Positions 7,378-15,806 of a stretch of 64,000 bases of DNA are shown here, in pieces. The stretch spans positions 124,001-188,000 of the forward strand of contig NZ_VDCS01000009.1 in NCBI RefSeq assembly GCF_006265225.1, in the 5' to 3' direction. Under the pieces are notes generated by a model. It made no database searches. It was not told the DNA's origin and saw nothing but the letters and a program-made list of their open reading frames with translations. How positions within the stretch are numbered: position 1 is the first letter of the stretch; each line of letters opens with the position of its first letter. Made by a program: the position numbers and the translations under genes. This stretch comes from Allotamlana fucoidanivorans. GTDB taxonomy: Bacteria; Bacteroidota; Bacteroidia; Flavobacteriales; Flavobacteriaceae.

Positions 7378-10221
7378 ATGAATACAAACGCTTTTGCATT
7401 GCGTCACATAGGACCTAGAGAGGATGACCAAAAATTAATGTTAGAAACCTTAGGATTAGATTCGTTAGATCAATTGATTTATGAAACAATTCCTGACGAC
7501 ATTCGTTTAAAATCACCATTGAATTTAGACGAACCTATGACCGAGCATGAGTATTTGCTTCACATTCATGATTTATCAAAACTGAATAAAGCACGTAAAA
7601 CATATATTGGTTTGGGCTATCACCCAACCGTGATGCCAGCTGTTATTCAACGTAATATTCTTGAAAACCCAGGTTGGTATACAGCGTATACCCCATATCA
7701 AGCTGAAATTGCTCAAGGCCGATTAGAAGCATTATTAAATTTTCAAACCATGGTAACAGACCTTACAGGTATGGAAATTGCCAATGCTTCACTACTGGAT
7801 GAAAGCACAGCAGCCGCTGAGGCCATGAGTTTATTATTTGCTGTTCGCGAGCGAGAGCAAAAAAAGGCTGGTATTAACAAGTTTTTTGTTTCCAATAGAA
7901 TTTTACCTCAAACCTTATCGCTACTTGAAACTCGTGCAAACCCCATTGGCATTGATTTGGTTGTTGGTGAGGAAACATCTTTTGATTTTTCATCTGAATT
8001 TTTTGGAGCTATTTTACAGTATCCAGGCAAGAATGGGCAAATTACAGATATTGAAACTTTTATATCACAAGCCAATATCGCTAACATAAAAGTGGCTGTT
8101 GCTGCCGATATTTTGAGCTTAGTTAAACTAGAATCTCCAGGGAAATTTGGTGCCGATGTGGTAGTTGGAACAACCCAACGTTTTGGAATCCCTATGGGAT
8201 ATGGAGGACCACATGCCGCCTATTTTGCCACCAAAGAAAAATACAAACGTGATATTCCCGGGCGTATCATTGGAGTTACCAAAGATGCTAATGGTGATAG
8301 AGCTTTGCGTATGGCACTTCAAACCAGAGAACAACATATAAAACGAGATAAGGCAACTTCAAACATTTGTACAGCTCAAGTGCTTTTAGCGGTTATGGCA
8401 AGTATGTATGTCGTCTATCATGGCCCTCAAGGTTTAAAATTTATAGCAAACAAAGTGCATAATAAGGCGGTAACCCTTGCCAATGCCTTAGAAAAACTAG
8501 GATATCTGCAAGTGAACACGTCTTATTTTGATACCCTTCAAATAAAAACGAAAGCAAAAAAAATAAAACGTATTGCTACTGAAAAGAAGGTAAACCTCTA
8601 TTATCCAGATAAAAACACCGTATCTGTTTCTATTAATGAAACAACTTCGGTTAGAGATATTAATTATTTGATTTCCATTTTTGCTGAAGCTGCCGAAAAA
8701 GAAACCATCATTATCTCTTCTATAGAACCTCAAAATCAAATTGAAGATTCGTTACATAGAACTACCGATTTTTTAACAGAAACCGTATTTAACACATATC
8801 ATTCTGAAACTGAATTGATGCGTTATATAAAACGTTTAGAACGTAAAGATTTAGCGTTAAACCACTCTATGATTTCATTAGGTTCTTGTACTATGAAGCT
8901 TAATGCTGCCTCTGAAATGCTACCGCTAAGTTGGTTCAAATGGGGAAACATTCACCCATTTGCACCATTAAAACAGGCCAAAGGTTACTTAACTATTTTA
9001 AAAGAGTTAGAAGATCAGTTAACTGAAATTACAGGGTTTGCAGCCACATCATTACAACCTAATTCTGGTGCTCAAGGTGAATTTGCTGGATTAATGGTTA
9101 TAAAAGCATATCATGAATCTCGTAATGAGCATCACAGAAATATATGCTTAATTCCTTCTTCTGCTCATGGCACCAATCCTGCTAGCGCGGTTATGGCTGG
9201 CATGAAAGTAGTGGTTACCAAATCTACTGAAGAAGGTAATATTGATGTAAACGATTTACGCGAAAAAGCCGAGTTACATAAAGATAATTTAGCTGCTTTA
9301 ATGGTTACCTATCCTTCAACCCATGGGGTTTATGAATCTGCTATAAAGGAAATCACAAAAATAGTTCATGACAATGGTGGTCAAGTTTATATGGACGGAG
9401 CCAACATGAATGCGCAAGTAGGTTTAACCAACCCTGGACATATTGGCGCAGATGTATGTCACTTAAACCTTCATAAAACATTTGCTATCCCTCATGGTGG
9501 TGGTGGACCCGGCGTAGGTCCTATTTGTGTTGCTAAACAGTTAGTTCCTTTCTTACCAGGAAATCCCGTAGTAAAAACTGGAGGTGATCAGGCTATAACG
9601 GCTATTTCTGCGGCACCTTTTGGTTCTGCGTTGGCTTGCTTAATTTCCTACGGTTACATTAAAATGCTTGGAGCAGAAGGTTTAACAGAGTCTACCAAAA
9701 TGGCTATCTTAAATGCCAACTATATAAAACAGCGTTTACAAGGAAGTTTTGACACTCTATATTCAGGAGAACGCGGACGTGCTGCCCATGAAATGATTGT
9801 AGATTGCCGCCCGTTTAAAGCTAATGGTATTGAAGTAACCGATATTGCCAAACGACTGATGGATTATGGATTTCATGCGCCAACTGTATCTTTTCCAGTT
9901 GCAGGTACTCTAATGATTGAGCCTACTGAAAGTGAAAGTAAAGCTGAAATTGATCGCTTCTGTGATGCTATGATTTCCATTAAACAGGAAATTGATAATG
10001 CTTCAAAAGATGATTCTAATAATGTTTTAAAGAATGCGCCCCATACTTTAGCTATGATTACCTCCAATGATTGGGATCTTCCTTATAGTCGTGAAAAAGC
10101 GGCCTTTCCCTTAGATTATGTAAAAGAAAACAAATTTTGGCCTAGTGTAAGACGTGTTGATGATGCCTATGGCGACCGTAATTTAATATGTACTTGTGCC
10201 CCAATTGAAGAATATGCGTAA
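7378..10221 (+). CDS. gcvP: Glycine dehydrogenase (decarboxylating), P-protein
   Basis: 947 residues, the full single-chain GcvP, which carries both halves that some bacteria encode separately. It decarboxylates glycine with PLP and passes the aminomethyl group to the lipoyl H-protein. Seen: RHIGPREDD at the N-terminus, LGYHPTVMPAVIQRNILENP, the PLP-lysine region HLNLHKTFAIPHGGGGPGVG, and the C-terminal PTESESKAEIDRFCDAMISI. A TAATTTTG -7-like box is at 7344-7351. It is a single gene here; the T and H proteins are not in the window. Confidence 0.98.
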   Translation: MNTNAFALRHIGPREDDQKLMLETLGLDSLDQLIYETIPDDIRLKSPLNLDEPMTEHEYLLHIHDLSKLNKARKTYIGLGYHPTVMPAVIQRNILENPGWYTAYTPYQAEIAQGRLEALLNFQTMVTDLTGMEIANASLLDESTAAAEAMSLLFAVREREQKKAGINKFFVSNRILPQTLSLLETRANPIGIDLVVGEETSFDFSSEFFGAILQYPGKNGQITDIETFISQANIANIKVAVAADILSLVKLESPGKFGADVVVGTTQRFGIPMGYGGPHAAYFATKEKYKRDIPGRIIGVTKDANGDRALRMALQTREQHIKRDKATSNICTAQVLLAVMASMYVVYHGPQGLKFIANKVHNKAVTLANALEKLGYLQVNTSYFDTLQIKTKAKKIKRIATEKKVNLYYPDKNTVSVSINETTSVRDINYLISIFAEAAEKETIIISSIEPQNQIEDSLHRTTDFLTETVFNTYHSETELMRYIKRLERKDLALNHSMISLGSCTMKLNAASEMLPLSWFKWGNIHPFAPLKQAKGYLTILKELEDQLTEITGFAATSLQPNSGAQGEFAGLMVIKAYHESRNEHHRNICLIPSSAHGTNPASAVMAGMKVVVTKSTEEGNIDVNDLREKAELHKDNLAALMVTYPSTHGVYESAIKEITKIVHDNGGQVYMDGANMNAQVGLTNPGHIGADVCHLNLHKTFAIPHGGGGPGVGPICVAKQLVPFLPGNPVVKTGGDQAITAISAAPFGSALACLISYGYIKMLGAEGLTESTKMAILNANYIKQRLQGSFDTLYSGERGRAAHEMIVDCRPFKANGIEVTDIAKRLMDYGFHAPTVSFPVAGTLMIEPTESESKAEIDRFCDAMISIKQEIDNASKDDSNNVLKNAPHTLAMITSNDWDLPYSREKAAFPLDYVKENKFWPSVRRVDDAYGDRNLICTCAPIEEYA

Positions 10222-10263
10222 ATAAATGCCTTGTTGAACATCGTAATATTTTAATATTTAACA

Positions 10264-10293
10264 TTGACCAATTATTCATTAAACCTATATTTG
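10264..10293 (+). promoter_or_regulatory. Bacteroidota-type promoter for the FabH-like gene
   Basis: TTG at 10264-10266 is followed after 19 bases by TATATTTG at 10286-10293, an exact match to the flavobacterial pattern TTG-N17-23-TAnnTTTG. It lies 32 bases before the ATG at 10325. Confidence 0.6.
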
Positions 10294-10324
10294 TTCAGTT
10301 AGAAAAATTAGTAGCACCACATTT

Positions 10325-11383
10325 ATGAATATAAAGATAACCGGTACCGGAAGTTACATTCCGTCCCAAATTGAAAAAAATGAGAACTTTCATAACCACA
10401 CATTTTTAAATTCAGACGGCACTGCAATTGAAGCTCCTAATGAAGTTATCGTAGAAAAGTTTAAAGCCATTACTGGTATTGCTGAACGCCGTTATGCAAA
10501 ACCGCATTTAAATTCCTCTGATTTAGCTTTTTTTGCTGCTGAAAAAGCCATAGATGACGCTAAAATAGATCCAGAAACTATCGATTATATTATTGTGGCT
10601 CATAATTTTGGTGACGTTAAACATGATACGGTTCAGAGTGATATGCTGCCCTCGTTAGCAGCAAGAGTAAAACATAGCTTGCGTATAAAAAACCCCAAGT
10701 GTGTGGCTTATGATATTTTGTTTGGATGCCCTGGTTGGGTAGAAGGTATCATTCAAGCCAATGCCTTTATTAAAGCTGGCATGGCCAAACGTTGTTTGGT
10801 TATAGGTTCAGAAACGTTGTCTCGAGTTGTTGATCATTATGACAGAGATGCCATGATTTTTTCTGATGGTGCAGGTGCCACTATCCTAGAAGCTACTGAA
10901 GATAATGGCGGTATTTTAGCACATGAAACAGCCAGTTTTACCTATGACGAAGCGTATTTTTTACACTTTGGAAAATCAAATAACACCAAGTTAGCATCAG
11001 AAACACGCTATATGAAAATGGAAGGCCGCAAAATTTATGAATTTGCCTTAAAAGAAGTGCCTACTGCGATGAAGACTTGTTTGGATAACAGCGGTATGGA
11101 CATTAAAGATGTGAAAAAAATATTCATACATCAGGCCAATGAAAAAATGGATGAAGCCATTTTAAAGCGTTTTTACAGACTATACAGAGCTGACATCCCC
11201 GAACAAGTCATGCCAATGAGTATTCAAAAACTAGGAAATAGCTCAGTAGCAACCATTCCTACGCTGTATGACTTGGTTAAAAACAATCAATTAGAAAATC
11301 ATAGTCTAAATAAAGGCGACGTTATTATCTTTGCAAGTGTAGGAGCAGGCATGCATATCAATGCCATTGTTTACAAAGTGTAA
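10325..11383 (+). CDS. 3-oxoacyl-ACP synthase III family protein (FabH-like)
   Basis: 352 residues with the thiolase-fold Cys-His-Asn triad: Cys135 in ILFGCPGWVEG, His in IFIHQANEKM, and Asn in KLGNSSVATIP. KAS III enzymes condense an acyl-CoA with malonyl-ACP to start fatty acid or related chains. This is not the standard fabH position beside plsX, so it may serve a special lipid or secondary metabolite. A methyltransferase gene starts one base after its stop and a GT2 gene follows, which suggests a three-gene unit. Its exact substrate cannot be told from the sequence. Confidence 0.88.
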   Translation: MNIKITGTGSYIPSQIEKNENFHNHTFLNSDGTAIEAPNEVIVEKFKAITGIAERRYAKPHLNSSDLAFFAAEKAIDDAKIDPETIDYIIVAHNFGDVKHDTVQSDMLPSLAARVKHSLRIKNPKCVAYDILFGCPGWVEGIIQANAFIKAGMAKRCLVIGSETLSRVVDHYDRDAMIFSDGAGATILEATEDNGGILAHETASFTYDEAYFLHFGKSNNTKLASETRYMKMEGRKIYEFALKEVPTAMKTCLDNSGMDIKDVKKIFIHQANEKMDEAILKRFYRLYRADIPEQVMPMSIQKLGNSSVATIPTLYDLVKNNQLENHSLNKGDVIIFASVGAGMHINAIVYKV

Positions 11384-11384
11384 T

Positions 11385-11915
11385 ATGTACGAAAAGACAT
11401 TTCCAAATAAACGTTTTAAACACACCATTTCCTTTTTAGAAAAACACATTACCAACTCTCACAAAATACTAGATTTGGGAGTCATAAATCCGTTCTCTGA
11501 AATCATGACAAAACATGGTTACGTAGTAGAAAACACAAAAGGAGAAGATTTAGACTTTGACACATCAACTATTGAAAACTCTAAAGCAGATGTAGTTACG
11601 GCTTTTGAAATTTTTGAACATTTGCTGTCTCCATTCACTGTTTTAAAAGCAATTAAAACAGATAAGCTTGTTGCTAGCGTACCTCTTAAACTCTGGTTTT
11701 CATCAGCCTATAGAAGTAAAACAGATATGCTTGACAGACACTATCATGAGTTTGAAGATTGGCAATTTGATTGGTTATTAGAAAAGGCTGGATGGCGTAT
11801 TTTAGATCGTGAAAAATGGACCAATCCCACTAAAAAAATAGGCTTAAGGCCTATTTTAAGATGGTTTACACCTAGGTATTACATTGTTTATGCCGAACGT
11901 ATTCACCCCAATTAA
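11385..11915 (+). CDS. SAM-dependent methyltransferase-like protein
   Basis: 176 residues from ATG 11385, directly after the stop of the FabH-like gene; an upstream in-frame ATG at 11361 would overlap that gene. The Rossmann pattern is reduced: HKILDLGVINPFSEIM for the SAM loop, a FDTSTIENSKADVVTAFEIFEH block typical of motif III/IV, then VASVPLKLW. It is close to the methyltransferase domains found beside bacterial glycosyltransferases. The substrate is unknown. The tight spacing to both neighbours implies a shared pathway. Confidence 0.75.
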   Translation: MYEKTFPNKRFKHTISFLEKHITNSHKILDLGVINPFSEIMTKHGYVVENTKGEDLDFDTSTIENSKADVVTAFEIFEHLLSPFTVLKAIKTDKLVASVPLKLWFSSAYRSKTDMLDRHYHEFEDWQFDWLLEKAGWRILDREKWTNPTKKIGLRPILRWFTPRYYIVYAERIHPN

Positions 11916-11931
11916 TTACCACTTTATCAAG

Positions 11932-12777
11932 ATGGATTTTTATATCGTCATACCCGCTCATAACGAAGCTTCATCTATAGGGTTAACACTAAGTTCGCTC
12001 ATTAATCAAACGCTTGCCCCAAAACACATTGTAGTAGTTAATGATAGCTCAACGGATACTACACAAGATATTGTTGAAAGTTACGCTGAAAAACACACAA
12101 ATATTACTTTAGTAAATGCTAAATCTTCAAATCAGCATCTTCCTGGTTCAAAAATCATCAATGCGTTTTATAAAGGGTATAACACATTAGATGAACATTA
12201 TGATGTAATTTGCAAGTTTGATGCCGACCTCATATTTCCTGAAAATTACCTTGAAACTTTAGCGAGTCATTTTAAGGCCAACGCAAAATTAGGGATGGCT
12301 TCTGGGTTTTGCTATATAGAAAAAAACGGCGAATGGATTTTAGAAAATCTTACCAATAAAGATCACATTAGAGGAGCTTTAAAAGCTTATAGAAAATCTT
12401 GTTTTCTTGAAATAGGCAAACTTAAAACATCTATGGGGTGGGACACGGTTGATGAATTACTGGCTAAATTTTACAATTGGGCTATTTTAACAGATGACAG
12501 CCTTCATGTAAAACACTTAAAACCTACTGGTATAAGTTATAACAAGGCTTCAAAGTACTTACAAGGTGAAGCGATGTATAAAATGCGTTACGGATTTACA
12601 ATAACTCTGATATCTGCTTTAAAACTAGCCTTTAAAAAGAAACAACCTCGTTTGTTTAGAGATTATATGGCTGGGTATTTTAAAGCTAAAAAGAATAAGG
12701 CAGCATTTTTAGTTTCTGAAGAAGAAGGTACATTCATCAGAAATTTAAGATGGAAAGGCATAAAAAAAAGGTTCTGA
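11932..12777 (+). CDS. Family 2 glycosyltransferase
   Basis: 281 residues from the ATG at 11932; a longer frame begins inside the previous gene and is less likely. The GT-A fold is clear: FYIVIPAHNEASSIGLTLSS at the N-terminus, VVVNDSSTDTT, and the metal-binding FDADLIFPENY (DxD). No membrane segment is evident. It follows the methyltransferase by 16 bases and completes the FabH-methyltransferase-GT2 set, suggesting synthesis of a modified lipid or surface glycan. Acceptor and donor are unknown. A terminator hairpin overlaps its stop codon. Confidence 0.88.
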   Translation: MDFYIVIPAHNEASSIGLTLSSLINQTLAPKHIVVVNDSSTDTTQDIVESYAEKHTNITLVNAKSSNQHLPGSKIINAFYKGYNTLDEHYDVICKFDADLIFPENYLETLASHFKANAKLGMASGFCYIEKNGEWILENLTNKDHIRGALKAYRKSCFLEIGKLKTSMGWDTVDELLAKFYNWAILTDDSLHVKHLKPTGISYNKASKYLQGEAMYKMRYGFTITLISALKLAFKKKQPRLFRDYMAGYFKAKKNKAAFLVSEEEGTFIRNLRWKGIKKRF

Positions 12778-12795
12778 GTGTTTCAGAACCTTTTT
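12765..12795 (+). terminator. Bidirectional terminator between convergent genes
   Basis: A 13-bp perfect stem, AAAAAGGTTCTGA with TCAGAACCTTTTT, has a five-base loop. The stop codon of the glycosyltransferase lies in the left arm. The T-run on the + strand and A-run on the left mean it can serve both this gene and the convergent secreted-repeat gene. Confidence 0.88.
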
Positions 12796-12811
12796 AATTA
12801 GTTAGATATTT

Positions 12812-14905
12812 TTATTTAACCACCAATCTACTTATCGTTTTTACTCCAGAATTCTCATCTTGTACAATAACAAAATAGATACCCGAATTATAACTACTCA
12901 CATCTATTAAAGACATTCTTTTTGATAAACCAGTTACCTTAACATCTGCATTATACAACCTCATATTCTGCATATTATAAATACTTACACTTAATTCGGA
13001 AGCATCAAACCCTTCAATGCTAAGCTGAGCTGATTCCTTTGCAGGATTAGGATAAATAGCTATTTTCCCTGTTGAAGCCGAGGCGGTTCGCACTACTTTT
13101 ATAGCATTAGATAAGCTAAAGCATCCCTCTAAGCCAGAAACCAAATGATCCCCATCCTCTGGTGGCTCAAGCCCTTGCAGACCTTCTTTATAGCTCATGT
13201 GCCATACTAGGCAAGTCCCTGCTTCTGCCGTATCAAAATTAACATCTGAATATTTTTCAGGTAAGCCTAAAATGATCGTTCCCTCTTCATTAGTTACCAC
13301 CCAAGCAGACTTATCTCCCACATTGCCTTCCAATGTAATGGCTCCTTCTGGAATTTTATCTTCGGTACCATCGCCAACAGTAAAACTAAAAGTGTTGTCT
13401 TCTCCTCCTGATATAACACCACCATTTACACCTGTTCTAACCACCGTAATGGCATTAGATAAATTATAACAGCCTTCTAAAGCAGAAACCTTATTACCAA
13501 CTTCAGCTCCCGTTAAACCATTTGCAAAACTAATATGCCATATTAAACAAGTACCTTCTCCAGCGCCTTCCAAATCAAATGGCGGGCCAGCTGGTAAAGC
13601 CAATATTTCCGGATCTTCTGCATTATTAGTTATCACCCAAGCTAAATTATCACCAATTGGATCTCCAGTAACCACTACATTAATAGGATCTTCCTTCCCA
13701 TCTCCAGCACAAATTTCTACTTCTGTACCACCTCCATCAGCTATCTCAATGATTCCAGCATTCACGCCATTTCTTATTACGGTAATGGCATTGGAGAGCA
13801 CGTAACAGCCTTCTAGGTCAGACACTTTATTTCCTACCTCCGCTCCCATTAAGCCATCATTAAAACTAATATGCCAAATTAAACAAGTGCCATCTCCAGC
13901 GCCTTCCAAATCAAATGGCGGGCCAGCTGGTAAAGCCAATATTTCCGGATCTTCTGCATTATTAGTTATCACCCAAGCTAATTGATCTCCATCCGTTTCG
14001 CCCATAACCGTTACATCAAAAGCATCACTTTCTCCATCACCAGCACAAATTTCTATTTCTGTGCCTCCACCATCTGCTATTTCAATGCTTCCAGCGTTTA
14101 CCCCTTTTCTTGTTACCGTAATAGGGTTTGACAAATCAAAACACCCCATTAAATCATTAGCATTGGTTACACCATCTAAATCTACATTCTCGGCATAACT
14201 TAAATGCCAAATCAAGCAAACGCCAGATCCAGCATCTTCAAAATCAAATGAATTATCAGTTGACGTTTTTAAAATATTCGCATCAGTATCTGTAATAACC
14301 CATAACATATTTGGACCTTCAGCTCCCGTTAAAGTAACTTCAAACAAATCCGACTCGCCATCACCAGCACAAATTTCTATTTCGGTAGAACCATCAGCCA
14401 ACGCAATTTCACCACCTACTGGTTGTTTTATTCTCTTAACGTGAATATAGTTTGACAAATCAAATCTCCCCCTAATGTCGGCCAAATTCTTAGTAAACTT
14501 ACCTTGACCAGAGGGATCTACAAGGGGTTTTATACCGTTGTATGACAAGTGCCAAATTCTACAATCTCCTGGCGGAGCGCCATCAAAATCAAACGGAGGA
14601 CTATCGGGTAAATCCAAGATGTTATTTTGATCATCTGTAATAATCCATTGTTTGACCCGACCTGATGCTCCTTCAAGGTTTACATCTACAAAATCTGCAA
14701 TGCCATCGCCTACACAAACTTCAATGTAATCTTCTCCATCTAGCGTGGTTATTTCACCACCATCAACAGTGGCATTTTCATTTGCGTTTGGACTTTGAGC
14801 TTGAACAAAACTCAGAGGAGCCATTAAAAGTAGGTAAACAAAGCTCAAAGCTTTTATTAAATTTAAAATCTGATTTGGGGAGTTACTGTGTGTATTTTCT
14901 TTCAT
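12812..14905 (-). CDS. Secreted five-repeat protein with type IX sorting domain
   Basis: 697 residues: an N-terminal signal segment (LSFVYLLLMAPLSFVQAQS), then five repeats of about 112 residues from about residue 48. Each repeat has the pattern IEICAGDGESD...AWVITN...ILALPAGPPFDLEGAG...CLIWHISF...LSNAITV. Cysteines in each unit (ICAGDG, GTCLIWH, EGCY) probably pair outside the cell. The fifth repeat lacks the first Cys. The C-terminus, from about 613, is a type A sorting domain (IAIYPNPAKESAQLSI to ISRLVVK), so the protein should pass through the type IX system whose PorU/PorV genes are also in this window. Function is unknown; an adhesive or structural role is possible. Confidence 0.85.
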   Translation of the reverse strand: MKENTHSNSPNQILNLIKALSFVYLLLMAPLSFVQAQSPNANENATVDGGEITTLDGEDYIEVCVGDGIADFVDVNLEGASGRVKQWIITDDQNNILDLPDSPPFDFDGAPPGDCRIWHLSYNGIKPLVDPSGQGKFTKNLADIRGRFDLSNYIHVKRIKQPVGGEIALADGSTEIEICAGDGESDLFEVTLTGAEGPNMLWVITDTDANILKTSTDNSFDFEDAGSGVCLIWHLSYAENVDLDGVTNANDLMGCFDLSNPITVTRKGVNAGSIEIADGGGTEIEICAGDGESDAFDVTVMGETDGDQLAWVITNNAEDPEILALPAGPPFDLEGAGDGTCLIWHISFNDGLMGAEVGNKVSDLEGCYVLSNAITVIRNGVNAGIIEIADGGGTEVEICAGDGKEDPINVVVTGDPIGDNLAWVITNNAEDPEILALPAGPPFDLEGAGEGTCLIWHISFANGLTGAEVGNKVSALEGCYNLSNAITVVRTGVNGGVISGGEDNTFSFTVGDGTEDKIPEGAITLEGNVGDKSAWVVTNEEGTIILGLPEKYSDVNFDTAEAGTCLVWHMSYKEGLQGLEPPEDGDHLVSGLEGCFSLSNAIKVVRTASASTGKIAIYPNPAKESAQLSIEGFDASELSVSIYNMQNMRLYNADVKVTGLSKRMSLIDVSSYNSGIYFVIVQDENSGVKTISRLVVK
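13557..13645. repeat. 89-bp perfect direct repeat, copy 1 (repeat 4 of the secreted protein)
   Basis: By eye this stretch is identical base for base to 13893-13981, exactly 336 bases (112 codons) away. It encodes part of one domain from the AWVITN segment through the LEGAG segment. Confidence 0.9.
13893..13981. repeat. 89-bp perfect direct repeat, copy 2 (repeat 3 of the secreted protein)
   Basis: Partner of 13557-13645 with no mismatch found on reading, while flanking sequence of the same two domains has diverged. This fits recent unit duplication or gene conversion. Confidence 0.9.
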
Positions 14906-15002
14906 AACTACCTGATTTTTAATTTAGTAGCCAGAAAATACTAAAAAAGGAAGAAAAAAAATAATCTAATATTCTAACTGCACATATTATCGACAACTAG
15001 TT

Positions 15003-15806
15003 TTAAAACCAATCTTTCAAATGAATATCTGCTTCTAATAGGTTCTCCTGTCTATCATCCCATTGATAAAAAAAGTCTATTCCTGTGAGTGTTTCAATAG
15101 CATCAACAGGAACCACAAAATTGGCAAGTGGTTTTCTTGAATCTTTGTTAGGGATCAAGAAGGCTATTAGTTTTGGATGCCCTGAATTATAATCTAATAC
15201 AATTTTAAAGAATTGATTAGGAACAGCCACCTGCTCTTCTCCAATGGTAGGAAGCGCTTCATTTAAAACCCCTCCTGTAATAACAAAAACACCATCATGC
15301 TTCTTGGCCCAATACCGCACTTTTTGTTCTAGGTCATTCCATATACCAGCGTTAAATTGATGGTTTTGCGGACTAATATTGCTGGTTAAAAATGTTTCAT
15401 CGTGGGCCTCCATATTATAGCGCTTATCGGCAGCTGGGCATAGATGACCTTTATCATAACCTGAATTTTTGTAATTCTTCCAATGGGCAGCGCCGGTTTT
15501 TACCGCTTTATCCATTTCAAAATAAGGTCGATCCCGATCTATTGATGACAGGTGTTCTTTCTTTAACTCATAGGCTACCCATTCGGCTTGTTCGTATGTT
15601 TCATGGTAAGACAGTGAATAGCCCTCGTGATGAATTACAGCTCCTGTTGTGCTGGTTGGCATAAAAAACATCTTTGTATGCGCTTTAACTTCTTGCCCTT
15701 GTTCAATGTTAATAGCTTCTTCTTTGGTTTTTAAAATATATTCAAAAGCGTACACAGCAATAACAATTGCCACAGCACAAACAGAATATAGAAACCGCTT
15801 ATTCAT
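15003..15806 (-). CDS. DNA/RNA non-specific endonuclease (NUC1 family), exported
   Basis: 267 residues with an N-terminal membrane or signal segment (FLYSVCAVAIVIAVYAFEYIL). The NUC1 active site is visible as DKGHLCPAAD at about 118-127, a DRGH variant with Lys for Arg and the catalytic His121 kept. NISPQNHQFNAGIWNDLE supplies the metal-binding Asn and Glu. It would cut DNA and RNA outside the cytoplasm, for nutrient gain or defence. The gene abuts the upstream phosphatase gene, whose stop codon is the next triplet, so the two are co-transcribed; together they could release nucleotides and phosphate. Confidence 0.88.
   Translation of the reverse strand: MNKRFLYSVCAVAIVIAVYAFEYILKTKEEAINIEQGQEVKAHTKMFFMPTSTTGAVIHHEGYSLSYHETYEQAEWVAYELKKEHLSSIDRDRPYFEMDKAVKTGAAHWKNYKNSGYDKGHLCPAADKRYNMEAHDETFLTSNISPQNHQFNAGIWNDLEQKVRYWAKKHDGVFVITGGVLNEALPTIGEEQVAVPNQFFKIVLDYNSGHPKLIAFLIPNKDSRKPLANFVVPVDAIETLTGIDFFYQWDDRQENLLEADIHLKDWF

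Noticed and set aside
15003-15806. Nuclease as inactive because DRGH is DKGH
   Set aside because: The catalytic His and the Asn/Glu metal region are kept, and Lys at this place is a conservative change.
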